Notes under the pieces: generated by a model
Databases searched by the model: none
What the model saw: the letters and a program-made list of their open reading frames with translations, nothing else
What the model was told of the DNA's origin: nothing
From: Rhizomicrobium palustre
GTDB lineage: Bacteria; Pseudomonadota; Alphaproteobacteria; Micropepsales; Micropepsaceae
Length of the DNA: 64,000 nt
Assembly (NCBI RefSeq): GCF_011761565.1
Contig: NZ_JAASRM010000001.1
Span: forward strand, 1,054,139-1,118,138
Direction: 5' to 3'
Shown here: one piece after another, positions 1 to 8,737 of the stretch
How positions within the stretch are numbered: the first letter of the stretch is position 1
Layout: every line of letters starts with the position of its first letter
Translations under genes and position numbers: made by a program

Positions 1-732
1 CGACTTCGTGCCGTTGCCAACCGCATCCGAGCGCAGATGAATGAGCGGCGGGACGAGCGCGAGCGTATCACGCGCGAGCTGTACGACACGCTGCTGCAAA
101 GCGTCCAGGGGCTTATCATGCGATTCAGCAACATCGCCCAGGACATCACTACTATACCGTCCACGCACCGCGAGATGATCGATGCACTCGACAGCGCCGA
201 TGCGATCATTATCGAAGGACGCGACCGCGTCCACGCGCTGCACCAATGGAGCGACACGCGCAGCCTGTCCGACCTCGTCAGGCGTACTGCCGAACGGTTG
301 CTGCGGCCCGAGAAGGTCGAGACACGCGTGGTCATCGAGGGCTCACAACGTGACGTCTATCCGGCGGTCACCGACGAGTTGCTGCGGATTACTGACGAGG
401 CGCTGTTCAATATTGCGCACCATGCCCAGGCACGTAACGTCACCATCGCGATCATATTCGGGCCCAAGGCATTGACACTACGGATCATCGACGATGGAAT
501 CGGTATTGCGCCGGCGATTGTCGCGCAGGACGGCGTCACTGGTCACTTTGGCTTGGTCGGCATGCGAGAGCGGGCGGCGAAGATCGGCGGACAACTGGCG
601 ATCACACCTGGGCTCACTCGTGGCACTCAAGTCGAAGTGACGGTTGGGGCTGAGATTGCCTATGCCGACAGATCGCGCTCGATATGGCTAGCTTGGTGGC
701 GTCGGTTCGCGATGGTACGTAGTGATGAATGA
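1..732 (+). CDS. Sensor histidine kinase, C-terminal part (5' end outside window)
   Basis: The frame is open from base 1, so the gene starts upstream of the window; the ATG at 37 is internal. The visible part has a HisKA_3-type dimerisation helix (ERERITRELYDTLLQS) and a HATPase_c domain with DDGIGI and GHFGLVGM nucleotide-binding boxes, the plan of NarL-family kinases. The usual RELHD phosphoacceptor reads RELYD: codon 82-84 is TAC, so His is replaced by Tyr. It overlaps the following response regulator by 8 bases, so the two are co-translated. The sensory domain is not visible. Whether the protein still autophosphorylates is uncertain; an ATP-binding but phosphoacceptor-less kinase is one reading. 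Confidence 0.85.
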   Translation, partial: RLRAVANRIRAQMNERRDERERITRELYDTLLQSVQGLIMRFSNIAQDITTIPSTHREMIDALDSADAIIIEGRDRVHALHQWSDTRSLSDLVRRTAERLLRPEKVETRVVIEGSQRDVYPAVTDELLRITDEALFNIAHHAQARNVTIAIIFGPKALTLRIIDDGIGIAPAIVAQDGVTGHFGLVGMRERAAKIGGQLAITPGLTRGTQVEVTVGAEIAYADRSRSIWLAWWRRFAMVRSDE

Positions 733-1363
733 CTCTGTAACCGCCAGTCCCATCCGCGTGATGATCGTGGACGATCACCCGATGCTGCGCGACGGGGTCG
801 TTGGGTCAATCAAGCGGCAGTCTGATATGGTTGTGGTCGCGGAGGCTGGCGATGGCGCCGCGGCGATCGCCGCGATTGAGGCGGCCAGCCCCGATGTGGT
901 GCTGATGGATCTCCAAATGCCCGGCATCGACGGGGTCGAGGCGATCCAGACGATCAGCAAAAAGCATCCGCAGGTACGTATTCTGGTGCTCACAACCTAC
1001 GTCGGCGATGCGAAGGCATTGCGTGCGCTCAAGGCGGGGGCCAACGGCTACTTGCTCAAGAGCGCGATGCGAACCGATCTGATAGACGCGATCCGCGCAG
1101 TGCATGGCGGTGGACACCATATCCCTCCGGAGGTCGCGACACAGATAGCGGTGCACGCGATCGGCGAAGCCCTGACCGAGCGCGAAATCGAGATTCTGTC
1201 GCTGGTGGCTGCCGGCAATCCGAACAAGCAGATCGCCTGGAGGTTAGGTGTCTCGGAGGACACGGTGAAGGCACATCTCAAGCGCACCTTCGCCAAGCTC
1301 GGGGTCACAGACCGAACGCACGCGGTAACGGTTGCCGCCAAGCGAGGTATCATCGAACTTTAG
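725..1363 (+). CDS. NarL/FixJ-family response regulator
   Basis: About 212 residues, the usual size for this family. The N-terminal receiver has the acidic pair (IVDDHP) and the phosphorylatable Asp in VVLMDLQMPG. The C-terminal LuxR-type helix-turn-helix begins at LTEREIEILSLVAAG and contains NKQIAWRLGVSEDTVKAHL. ATG at 725 is preferred over GTG at 722; either overlaps the kinase stop, which marks a kinase-regulator operon. It is predicted to be a DNA-binding output protein phosphorylated by its partner, but that partner lacks the usual phosphoacceptor His, so the phosphate may come from elsewhere. Confidence 0.9.
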   Translation: MNDSVTASPIRVMIVDDHPMLRDGVVGSIKRQSDMVVVAEAGDGAAAIAAIEAASPDVVLMDLQMPGIDGVEAIQTISKKHPQVRILVLTTYVGDAKALRALKAGANGYLLKSAMRTDLIDAIRAVHGGGHHIPPEVATQIAVHAIGEALTEREIEILSLVAAGNPNKQIAWRLGVSEDTVKAHLKRTFAKLGVTDRTHAVTVAAKRGIIEL

Positions 1364-1599
1364 CCATTCCGTCAAGTTTATCGACCGGAAGCAATTTCGC
1401 AAGTCGCTGACTTCGTGCACTAGACATGGCTTGTCACTGACATGGGTACTCTGGCTTACCCGCTTTGGGGCCATAGACCGATGTTGGGGCCGACGCCTAT
1501 TCTGCCACTGTCGGATAGAGCAACACTGTCGAACGCACTCCAGTGATGGACCAGATGCCGACAGCTCAGACTATGCGTCAAGCTAGAAGGAGTGTCGAA

Positions 1600-2133
1600 A
1601 TGCCGACTACTGCAGCTTCCGAACCTCTTCTTGGGGCAACTCGTTCACCGGATTACGCACCGGTTTTTGACCAAGCCGTGCTGCCCCAGCGCTCCTTTGC
1701 GTTCGGCCTTTTCCTTCTGAGGCCGGAACAGCAGTTACTGCTAAAACAAGAGGTGCCGGTCAGAATCGGGGGACGCGCACTCGACATCCTCACGGCTCTA
1801 GTCGAGAAACCGGGCGAACTGGTGGACAAGCGCACGCTGATCTCGCGGGTCTGGCCGAACACCCACGTCGAAGAAACCAATCTCAAGGTCAATGTGGCCG
1901 GCCTGCGACGGGTCCTAGAGGACGATCCTTGCTTGCCACAATTTATCGCGACCGTCGTCGGTAGAGGCTATCGCTTCATCGCGCCAGTCCGTGCGACTGG
2001 ATCGCTCGCTCCAGCTTCAAACCGCCCCCCAGCAGGAGAAGCGCCCAGCATCGTTGAGTTGATCGAGACCATCGATGCCGTTCGGCAGCACCTCGCGCAA
2101 ATCTCGTCAGGTCGGAGGGAGCCGAACGCTTGA
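1600..2133 (+). CDS. Winged-helix (OmpR/CadC-type) transcriptional regulator
   Basis: The start at 1600 is chosen because AGAAGGAG lies at 1585-1592 with good spacing; the frame is open further upstream to 1543 without such a site. The 177-residue product has a Trans_reg_C winged helix at about residues 30-130, ending in VVGRGYRFIAPV, the typical wing of OmpR and CadC proteins. There is no receiver domain and no clear transmembrane segment, unlike full-length CadC. The C-terminal 40 residues are proline-rich, then helical. Alphaproteobacteria carry many such free-standing regulators near two-component genes. The target is unknown; the downstream hydrolase is a candidate. Confidence 0.8.
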   Translation: MPTTAASEPLLGATRSPDYAPVFDQAVLPQRSFAFGLFLLRPEQQLLLKQEVPVRIGGRALDILTALVEKPGELVDKRTLISRVWPNTHVEETNLKVNVAGLRRVLEDDPCLPQFIATVVGRGYRFIAPVRATGSLAPASNRPPAGEAPSIVELIETIDAVRQHLAQISSGRREPNA

Positions 2134-2522
2134 TAATCCGCGACCTACATAAGACCTCAAACTCAGTCCGACCAATGCAGGTGGAACCCTGCCCCGAGCC
2201 ACACAGTATTGCGAATACAAGCACTTTCAAGTGCAGCCCTTCCCAATGACAAGCCAGGACGATGACCTCTACTGATCGCGCCCGAGCAATGGAAGGCTGC
2301 CAAGCCACCAAGGCTTGGGGCGGCGAGATCACCAGGATTGTGGTGCATGCCTGCTTGCCGAAAAGATTGTCGCGTTAATAGACGACTGGTCATCTTAGAA
2401 AAAGATCGCCACCCCTCTTCTGACGCCGAAGCGTACCAATTGTTTCGCAGAGATCACCCGCTGGAACGCCGCGCCAGCGAGCGATGAAGCTCAACCCGCG
2501 GCTAACCTGAAGGAACTGAACA
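2134..2522. other. Intergenic stretch without a recognisable gene
   Basis: No ORF here looks coding. The stretch should hold the promoter of the downstream hydrolase, whose Shine-Dalgarno AAGGAA lies just before 2523. I see no clear operator or terminator. Confidence 0.5.
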
Positions 2523-3341
2523 ATGTCCACGATCACCACTACAGACGGCGTAAGCATCTTCTACAAGGATTGGGGATCGGGTCAGCCCATCGTTTTCAGC
2601 CACGGTTGGCCGCTGACAGCGGACGACTGGGATGCCCAGATGACGTTCTTCCTTCAGCACGGGTATCGGGTGATCGCCCACGACCGGCGCGGCCACGGCC
2701 GGTCCGACCAGCCCAGCACCGGCAACGACATGGACCACTGGGTTGCAGACCTCGCAGCCCTGACGGAACATCTCGATCTGCAAGATGCGATCCATATCGG
2801 GCACTCGACAGGCGGCGGTGAGGTGGCTCGCTATGTCGCTCGCCATCAGGAGCGCGTCGCGAAAGCGGTGTTGGTCGCTTCACTGACGCCGAACATGTAC
2901 CGGAGCGCGGACAACCCGTCCGGCCAGCCGCTGGAGTGGTTCGAAGCGATCCGCGCAGGTGTGCTGGGCAACCGGTCGGAGTTCTACCGCTTCGTCCCAG
3001 AGAACCCGTTCTACGGCTACAACCTCGACGGCGCGAAACCTTCGGAGGCGGTCATTGCCAACTGGTGGCGCCAAGGCATGGCTGGCGGTGCCCTCGCGCA
3101 TTACGCAACCGTCGCCTCTTGGCTCGAAGACTATAGCGAAGACCTCAAGAAGATCACCGTGCCGGTGCTGGTGATGCATGGTGAGGCTGATCAAGTCGTC
3201 CCCTTCGCAAGCTCAGTGCCGCGCGCGGTCAACCTGCTTAAAAAAGGCTCGCTGAAGACGTATCCGGGCTATCCCCATGGCATGCTCACCACGCATGCGG
3301 ATGTCCTCAACCCCGACCTGCTGGCGTTCATCAGGGCCTGA
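2523..3341 (+). CDS. Alpha/beta hydrolase, non-heme chloroperoxidase family
   Basis: 272 residues, full length for the cofactor-free haloperoxidase/esterase family. The nucleophile elbow GHSTGGGE places Ser95, the acid is Asp223 in HGEADQVVPF, and the base is His252 in GYPHGM, giving a complete catalytic triad. FSHGWPL near residue 26 forms the oxyanion-hole region. There is no signal peptide, so it is cytoplasmic. Family members hydrolyse esters and make peracids in vitro; the native substrate cannot be read from sequence. AAGGAA precedes the ATG. It lies alone after the regulator at 1600, which may control it. Confidence 0.9.
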   Translation: MSTITTTDGVSIFYKDWGSGQPIVFSHGWPLTADDWDAQMTFFLQHGYRVIAHDRRGHGRSDQPSTGNDMDHWVADLAALTEHLDLQDAIHIGHSTGGGEVARYVARHQERVAKAVLVASLTPNMYRSADNPSGQPLEWFEAIRAGVLGNRSEFYRFVPENPFYGYNLDGAKPSEAVIANWWRQGMAGGALAHYATVASWLEDYSEDLKKITVPVLVMHGEADQVVPFASSVPRAVNLLKKGSLKTYPGYPHGMLTTHADVLNPDLLAFIRA

Positions 3342-3932
3342 CAACATCTCTCATCCATGATTGCCTATGATAGACATTTCGAGCTTTAAGTGAGGAGGGC
3401 TCGGGTTTCGGCGTCGTGACGAAGAAACGACAAGAAACTCATACCCTCCTCGAATATTCGTCGGCCACGATCCCACTCGAAGCGGGTGGCGTTGTTCGGT
3501 CTTGAGGTCCACTCCATCGTTGGCCTCGCGCCTGCCGGCCCCAAGGGGGCGCTCGGTATCTTCCCCTTTCAAGAAGAGAACATCTTCACCACAGCCCTTT
3601 GCCGTAAATGACGGTATGAATGCATTCGATTCCAGAGGCCTTTGCAGGCAACGTCGAGCGGAGCTGCTTGGCGTACGACACGTAATCAGTGATGCTGGCA
3701 GTCATGTTCGACAGTACGAATTGATGGAGTTGCGCAAGGAATATTCGCAGGCTCATGGAGAGTACCAAAGTTATCTCGGAAAATGTGGAGACTGATCCGG
3801 ACGGGGCAGAGTTCACAAGAGGGATGATGGATTGGACAAACATGGTTTTGGGCTAGGGCGTGGCATTGCTGGGAGAACTGCCCCGCTCGTAAGAAATGCG
3901 AGCCTCAACTTCGATCGATAGCATCCACCGTG
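3342..3932. other. Gene-poor stretch at the edge of the older element
   Basis: Several short open frames occur on both strands but none has a convincing Shine-Dalgarno site or a recognisable family. It could be decayed mobile DNA linked to the recombinase at 4881. Confidence 0.4.
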
Positions 3933-4271
3933 TTATTGCGGATTAGCTGCCTTACCAGAACCGGAGGAAGAGGAGGTTAGATACGTCTCCCCTCCTTGGA
4001 TAAGATATACGGCGCCCCGTTTGACGACCTCGCGTGCAGGGCATCCGTCTATTCTTAAAATCACAAGGCGTTCAATTTTTCCGCTCGGAAGGGCGCCCAC
4101 GGGCTGCAACCTGCCCCAGCCCGATCGCTCTGCATTATGTTCGAAGTCCGAACAAGCCTCTCTGATCGCCGACTGATCGGGTCCCGGACTCATTACCATG
4201 TTATTATCCAAGCTGCCGTGACCAGAAGATAGGGCTGTCAATGCAATGCCAGCAAGCCAAACACCATCCAT
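3933..4271 (-). CDS. Hypothetical small exported protein
   Basis: The frame is open up to 4430, but GGAGG five bases before the ATG at 4271 favours the shorter 112-residue form, which begins with a hydrophobic stretch (MDGVWLAGIALTALSSG) resembling a signal peptide. The rest includes LVILRIDGCPAREV and a Ser/Gly-rich tail. I do not recognise a family. It is isolated, on the strand opposite the recombinase. Coding status rests on the start-site signal and plausible composition only. Confidence 0.4.
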   Translation of the reverse strand: MDGVWLAGIALTALSSGHGSLDNNMVMSPGPDQSAIREACSDFEHNAERSGWGRLQPVGALPSGKIERLVILRIDGCPAREVVKRGAVYLIQGGETYLTSSSSGSGKAANPQ

Positions 4272-4614
4272 GCAGACCTCCAGACCAACTCCTTTATGGT
4301 AATCCGACACGCTGTAACTCATCCAGGACAATCTGGTGAAAAAACGCCTTATCAGCTGGTACAAGAATGAACCAGACGGATTGAATGGCGACTCTGAGGA
4401 CCTCCAATGCGCGACCTCTGGCCTCGGCAATTATTACGAGGATAGTCCGAGAGGGCTTGTGTGTGTGCGTCCCCTAAAGTTCCTCTTTGTGGTTTGAGCT
4501 GAGCTCTAGCGGAGCATGCGTAGACAGCGTCGCCCAGAACAAGTCATCATCGAGCCGTATTCACTCCGTCGCTTCCGTGGCAGCCAGTGACCGACCACAA
4601 GCCGAGCCGACGAA
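4272..4614. other. Intergenic stretch without a recognisable gene
   Basis: Nothing clearly coding is seen. It separates the minus-strand small gene from the excisionase-like frame and presumably holds the promoter for the excisionase/recombinase pair. Confidence 0.4.
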
Positions 4615-5100
4615 ATGCTGACGGCCGCATCAGGTGCATGGATTTCGATGTCAGCATTTGCGTCAGTCACTGAGGAGGGCGCAAACCTCGTTTGTCCGGG
4701 AGCCGACACACTTCTGTCGGAATCCCAAGTAGTCAAAACTTGGCCTTGCCTTTCACGCATAGGCTTGCGTGCAGCGCGAAAGTCCGGGAAGATTCGTTGG
4801 GTGCGCGGACAGCGCGGAACGGCCTGGTACGAGCCGAGCGCCGTGCGCGAGTACATACGTGATGTTCTGGAAGTTGCAAGATGGCTAGACCACGATCCAG
4901 ATCCTTGTTCGAACTCGGCGGTCAATGGATCGCCACCGAAGGCGATAGAGGAAATCTGTACCGCTATTGGTTCGACGTTGGAACTGGAAGAACACGTCGC
5001 GAAAGTCTGCGCACAACGGATCTTGAATCCGCCAAACGGGCCCTTGCAGAAGTCGTCATCAAAGGCGCACCAAAGACGGCGACCGCCAGGCTCTCTGTAG
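4615..5100 (+). CDS. Putative excisionase / HTH protein overlapping int1
   Basis: Residues about 35-85 look like an excisionase-type winged helix: SQVVKTWPCLSRIGLRAA followed by RWVRGQRGTAWYEPSAV and REYI. The frame runs 220 bases into the recombinase gene, which is unusually long for such a pair; the C-terminal half has biased composition and may not be conserved. An alternative start lies at 4648. Position directly upstream of an integrase on the same strand fits a recombination directionality factor. The DNA-binding segment is reasonably convincing, the exact boundaries are not. Confidence 0.5.
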   Translation: MLTAASGAWISMSAFASVTEEGANLVCPGADTLLSESQVVKTWPCLSRIGLRAARKSGKIRWVRGQRGTAWYEPSAVREYIRDVLEVARWLDHDPDPCSNSAVNGSPPKAIEEICTAIGSTLELEEHVAKVCAQRILNPPNGPLQKSSSKAHQRRRPPGSL

Positions 5101-6152
5101 TGCTTGAAGACTACTTCGTCGGTCATACCGACAAGCTGCCTTCCAGGCTTCAATCGCGCAATGCTGGCAAAGTCCTTCTTCGCCATTTCGGTGAGACTGC
5201 GCGCATCGCGTCCTTGACTGAAATCAAGCAGCGAGAGTTCGCGAGCAAATGCATCGAAGAGGGCTATCGGCTCTCGTATATCGCCAGAAACCTTGTGGTC
5301 TTGCGGGCGGCACTTGCCCATGCCCGAATAGCTCACGAGGTCATATACACCGAAGCACAAATGGAACGGCGCTGGGGCTTGCGACCGGCTGTTATCGAGA
5401 AAGCGCGAATTCCAACCGATGAAGAAATTGCAGCGCTTTGGTCTGTGGATCTCGCCGAGGATTTGCGCCGCTTCATCCTGATCCAGCTCGCCACAGGCGG
5501 TAGGCCGCAAACTGCGCTCGACCTCATGCCCGTTCAGCGAATTCGAGACGCTTCCCTTGTTGACCTCAACCCGCCCGCTCGCGCTCAAAACAAGAAGCGG
5601 CGCCCGATCGTACGAGAGCCGCGGGTGCTGACGGGATGGTTGGACAAATGGGAGGGCGAAAAAGCGGAGATGGAGACCCGCAGGAGCCATTATTGCGGTT
5701 ACACTACCATGGAGGGTGTGAAATCCGGGCTCGAACGGGCCATAGAGCGCGCCCGGATCCCGAAGATCTCCACCTACAGCTTCCGCCATAAGGTGACGAC
5801 CATTCTGCGGCTGGCCCGGGTTCCCGAGGACGAGATTGCTCGGCAACTAGGCCACCGCCGGTCTGACCTGCGCACCACCGCAGGTTATGGCGAATGGGAC
5901 CCGGGCTACCTGGCCAACGCCGCCGCCGCGATAGATGCATGGTTTGTGCGGGTCCAGAAGCTCGCGACGCGGCCTCTGTTTTCCCAAGGTTTTCCCAAAA
6001 CCGTCCGCAGACGGAGGGAAAACACCTCGCAAGTCATTGATTCCACTGGAGCGGGCGAGGCGAATCGAACGCCCGACCCTAACCTTGGCAAGGCCCCAAA
6101 GGGGTCTTGCCGGGTGCTTCCGTGTCGTTCCTGCTCATTCCCAACATACTGA
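4881..6152 (+). CDS. Tyrosine recombinase (int1) whose 3' end reads into the tRNA-Gly att repeat
   Basis: 423 residues. An N-terminal arm/core-binding region precedes the catalytic domain, with Arg208 (ATGGRPQTA), the YSFRHK box (Arg302, His303), His325 (LGHRRSDL) and a Tyr in AGYGEWDPGY. The usual HxxR box starts with Tyr, a common variant. From about residue 390 the frame enters the 47-bp tRNA-Gly repeat (GAGEANRTPDPNLGK), and the last 18 residues come from the arm of the neighbouring element. At the intact tRNA copy the same frame would end sooner, as GKVMLYP. So its C terminus depends on what lies next to the att site. It probably mobilises an element lying to the left. Confidence 0.88.
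   Translation: MARPRSRSLFELGGQWIATEGDRGNLYRYWFDVGTGRTRRESLRTTDLESAKRALAEVVIKGAPKTATARLSVVLEDYFVGHTDKLPSRLQSRNAGKVLLRHFGETARIASLTEIKQREFASKCIEEGYRLSYIARNLVVLRAALAHARIAHEVIYTEAQMERRWGLRPAVIEKARIPTDEEIAALWSVDLAEDLRRFILIQLATGGRPQTALDLMPVQRIRDASLVDLNPPARAQNKKRRPIVREPRVLTGWLDKWEGEKAEMETRRSHYCGYTTMEGVKSGLERAIERARIPKISTYSFRHKVTTILRLARVPEDEIARQLGHRRSDLRTTAGYGEWDPGYLANAAAAIDAWFVRVQKLATRPLFSQGFPKTVRRRRENTSQVIDSTGAGEANRTPDPNLGKAPKGSCRVLPCRSCSFPTY
6047..6093 (-). repeat. att repeat (partial tRNA-Gly copy), left end of the 16.6-kb element
   Basis: 47 bases identical to 22682-22728: CCA end, acceptor 3' strand, T arm, variable region and anticodon-arm 3' side of tRNA-Gly(GCC). Identity stops at 6093/6094 (AGG then CCC here, AGG then TT at the tRNA). 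It marks the crossover region for insertion into the tRNA 3' end. Confidence 0.92.
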
Positions 6153-6269
6153 TTTGACTTGCAAAGAACGGGGTTCCAGGGGTTAGGGTCGTTCCCATGA
6201 ATTCCTGGTTTTTGCTTCCGTCTGCTTCCGTGGTGCTTCCGCGGAAGCAGGTTAGGCCCCACGGAAGCA
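6115..6269. repeat. Cluster of TGCTTCCG octamers, probable integrase arm sites (left)
   Basis: TGCTTCCG occurs at 6115-6122, 6213-6220, 6223-6230 and 6234-6241, and inverted as CGGAAGCA at 6242-6249 and 6262-6269. The cluster lies between the att repeat and int2. Two more copies with identical spacing lie at 22597-22615 beside the other att. Paired arm clusters flanking a core are typical of arm-type sites for lambda-like integrases. Confidence 0.6.
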
Positions 6270-6286
6270 GACGCGGAGGGGAGCTG

Positions 6287-7543
6287 ATGCCACGTTTGAC
6301 GAAACGAATGGTCGACGCATTCCAGAGCACGCCGACTGAGCATGAAGCCTTCCTTTTTGATGACCAGATGCCCGGATTTGGTATCCGCAAAATGCCTTCC
6401 GGCGTCTCATCCTGGATTATCCAGTACCGCAACTCTTACGGGCGAACGCGGCGGATGACGCTGGGCCGGGTAGGCGTGCTGGCCCCCGACCAAGCTCGCC
6501 TTTTGGCGAAGGACAAACTGACAGCGACGGCGCACGGCTCAGATCCCTCCGCCGAGCGAACAGCCGCACGGAAGGCAATCACCGTGACCGAGCTGTGCGA
6601 CCAGTATCTGGAAGCCGCCGAGGGCCGGTTCAAAGAGAGCACGCTCCTGGTCGATAGATCGCGCATCGAATGTCACGTCAAACCGCTCCTCGGAACACGT
6701 GCAGTTGCTAGCCTGACAGCCCTCGACATCGAGAAATTTCTTCGCGACGTGGAAGCAGGCAGAGGTTCCCGCCAGCGCAAGAAGGTTGGCCGCGGCGGCA
6801 GAACCACGGGCGGCCAAGGTGTCGCCAGCCGAACAGTGAGCATGCTCGGCACGATTCTGCAGCGCGCCGTGCGGGACGGCATTCTTCCGACAAACCCCGT
6901 TCGAGGTGTAAAGCGGCCGAAGGACAAAATCCGCAAACCGCCGTTTTCGTTTGAAGCCCTCGCGCGGGTTGGAACCGCACTTCGAGAAGCTCAAGCCTCC
7001 GGGGAAAGTGAGACTGCGATTGCCGCCATCCACCTTCTCGCGCTTACCGGTCTTCGCCGTATGGAGGCCCTCTCCCTTCGCTGGGAGGAAGTCGACTTCA
7101 AGGCGCGATGTCTTCGTCTGTCAGACACCAAAACCGGCCCTCAAATCCGCCCCATCGGCCGCGCTGCACTGGACCTACTGAATTCGCTACCGCGCTACAA
7201 AACTCAGCCCTACGTCTTCCCGAGCAGGACCGAAGAAGGACACTTCATTGGCCTCCCCCATTTCTGGGACCGCATGGCCAAGCGCGCCGGAGTCAAAGGC
7301 GTCACTCTCCACGGACTGCGCCACTGGTTCGCCAGCGCGGCGGCAGAATTGAATTACTCCGAACTCACAATCGCGGGATTGCTTGGACACAGCATCAAGA
7401 GCGTAACCGCTCGATACGCAACAGCACCAGATTCGGCGCTTCTTAGTGCAGCAGATCGAACTGCCCAGAGTATTGGCCGCCTTCTCGGGGGCTCTCTACC
7501 TGAGAGCAACGTTATCGATTTAGAGCGCAACCGTACGCAGTAA
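6287..7543 (+). CDS. Tyrosine recombinase (int2), P4-type, of the 16.6-kb element
   Basis: The start at 6287 is set by GGAGGGGAG immediately upstream; the longer frame from 6197 runs through the octamer cluster. The 418-residue product has an N-terminal DUF4102-like arm-binding domain (about residues 1-90), a core-binding domain, and a catalytic domain with Arg257 (LTGLRRME), His342/Arg345 (HGLRHWFAS), His368 (LLGHSIKSV) and nucleophile Tyr377 (ARYATA). All active-site residues are present. It lies about 190 bp inside the left att repeat, as expected for the enzyme that integrates this element at tRNA-Gly. Confidence 0.93.
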   Translation: MPRLTKRMVDAFQSTPTEHEAFLFDDQMPGFGIRKMPSGVSSWIIQYRNSYGRTRRMTLGRVGVLAPDQARLLAKDKLTATAHGSDPSAERTAARKAITVTELCDQYLEAAEGRFKESTLLVDRSRIECHVKPLLGTRAVASLTALDIEKFLRDVEAGRGSRQRKKVGRGGRTTGGQGVASRTVSMLGTILQRAVRDGILPTNPVRGVKRPKDKIRKPPFSFEALARVGTALREAQASGESETAIAAIHLLALTGLRRMEALSLRWEEVDFKARCLRLSDTKTGPQIRPIGRAALDLLNSLPRYKTQPYVFPSRTEEGHFIGLPHFWDRMAKRAGVKGVTLHGLRHWFASAAAELNYSELTIAGLLGHSIKSVTARYATAPDSALLSAADRTAQSIGRLLGGSLPESNVIDLERNRTQ

Positions 7544-7593
7544 TAGCGTTATCCCCAGCCTTCGACGATACGGCAGTCAAGGAACTGCCAGTT

Positions 7594-8610
7594 TCAGTTC
7601 GCCTGTTCGCTCCCGGCTCGGGACTTCAGGATTTGGTCCTCCTGCCAATCGGCATACGTCTTCCCCGTCTCCTCAATGGTCCAGTCCGTTCGACCATTAC
7701 GGCTCGTCCCCATGACAGCTTGCGCCGCAGCACTCGGACTGGAAAATGCCACATCTTCCTCAAATCTAAGGACGCCAGATTTTCCAGATGGAACAAGCTT
7801 GCCCGCATGGCGTAGTTGCTTTCGCAACGTCTTCACATTTGAAGGCATCGATGGAAGCTCCTCTTCCCGCGCCTCGGAACCCTTTAAGACAATCATCTGA
7901 CCGTCGATCTCGACCGCTCGAGCATGCAGGTTTCCTCGACGATCGCCGAACTGGAACTGTGGACTCCGCCCACCATCAGCGGTAGGCCGATCTAAACCGA
8001 ATGCGCGCCGTCCTGAGGCTTCTAGAGCTTCGTCACCAGCGATAGTAGATATAGACTGATCGGCTGCATCTATGGCTAACCCCGTTAGCTGGGGAGTGGC
8101 TCGGAAATAATCGAGCCCCAATACAGGCAACAGCGTCTGAAGCTGTAACACGAAATACTCCATATCGGCGATGTCGGCCTCTGGCAAAAAGCCGTAGTCG
8201 GGCGCAGTGCCATTCCAAAGTCGAGCGCGAGCCTCCTTCACTGCCAAGCTTATAAGACGGCTCTCCAGATATCGGACGTGGGCTTTTGTAAGGTTGGCAT
8301 CTTTGCTCGTAATGATGCAGGTAAACTCCCAAAACGCTTTGGCATCATCTCGATTATGCTGCGTCAGCCGCACTCCAACATTATCACTCTCACCGACGTA
8401 TATGAGGCGCTGCGAGGGGTCGTCTGGATCTTGACCGATCAGAATGTATACACCAGTGCGATTGGCCTCGGGACGTCGCAATACATCCACGATTCGAGCA
8501 CGAGGAGCACAGAGGACATGTCCCGTCCAATTCATTATTTCCGCTGTGATGATTCCTGTCGGCGCCCCATCTGCAAGGAATAGCCTGATTGTTCTCCCGC
8601 CCTCATTCAT
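7594..8610 (-). CDS. GIY-YIG nuclease-family protein with DUF4357-like C terminus
   Basis: 338 residues. A GIY-YIG core is visible at about residues 50-100: TGVYILIG, then LIYVGESDNVGVRL with the catalytic-type Arg, and a downstream Glu in RYLESRLI. The C-terminal third (ending GKTYADWQEDQIL) resembles DUF4357, often attached to such domains. It is downstream of hsdR on the same strand with a 127-bp gap, so it could be a distal gene of the RM operon. Proteins of this build recur beside type I RM loci; their role is not established. Nuclease activity is inferred from the motif. Confidence 0.8.
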   Translation of the reverse strand: MNEGGRTIRLFLADGAPTGIITAEIMNWTGHVLCAPRARIVDVLRRPEANRTGVYILIGQDPDDPSQRLIYVGESDNVGVRLTQHNRDDAKAFWEFTCIITSKDANLTKAHVRYLESRLISLAVKEARARLWNGTAPDYGFLPEADIADMEYFVLQLQTLLPVLGLDYFRATPQLTGLAIDAADQSISTIAGDEALEASGRRAFGLDRPTADGGRSPQFQFGDRRGNLHARAVEIDGQMIVLKGSEAREEELPSMPSNVKTLRKQLRHAGKLVPSGKSGVLRFEEDVAFSSPSAAAQAVMGTSRNGRTDWTIEETGKTYADWQEDQILKSRAGSEQAN

Positions 8611-8737
8611 AACGCCCCCTTAGATCGACCTGAGGAAATTACACTACTTCAAAATTAGCCATACAGCCCCATTTCATCAATTATTGAACATGGGACCAAT
8701 TTACCCGAGACCTAAATCATTCAACTTAGCTTGGCAT

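Larger units (their letters stand above)
4615..6093 (+). mobile_element. Right end of an older tRNA-Gly element (left limit not found)
   Basis: An excisionase-like gene and a recombinase abut a 47-bp copy of the tRNA-Gly 3' end. This is the usual integrase-next-to-att layout, so an element seems to extend leftwards. I found no third copy of the repeat in bases 1-4880, so the left limit is either outside the window or lost. Whether the signalling genes at 1-3341 belong to it is unknown. Confidence 0.5.

Noticed and set aside
4506..5846. Long minus-strand ORF (446 codons) across int1
   Set aside because: It is fully antisense to a recombinase with all catalytic residues and shows no domain of its own.
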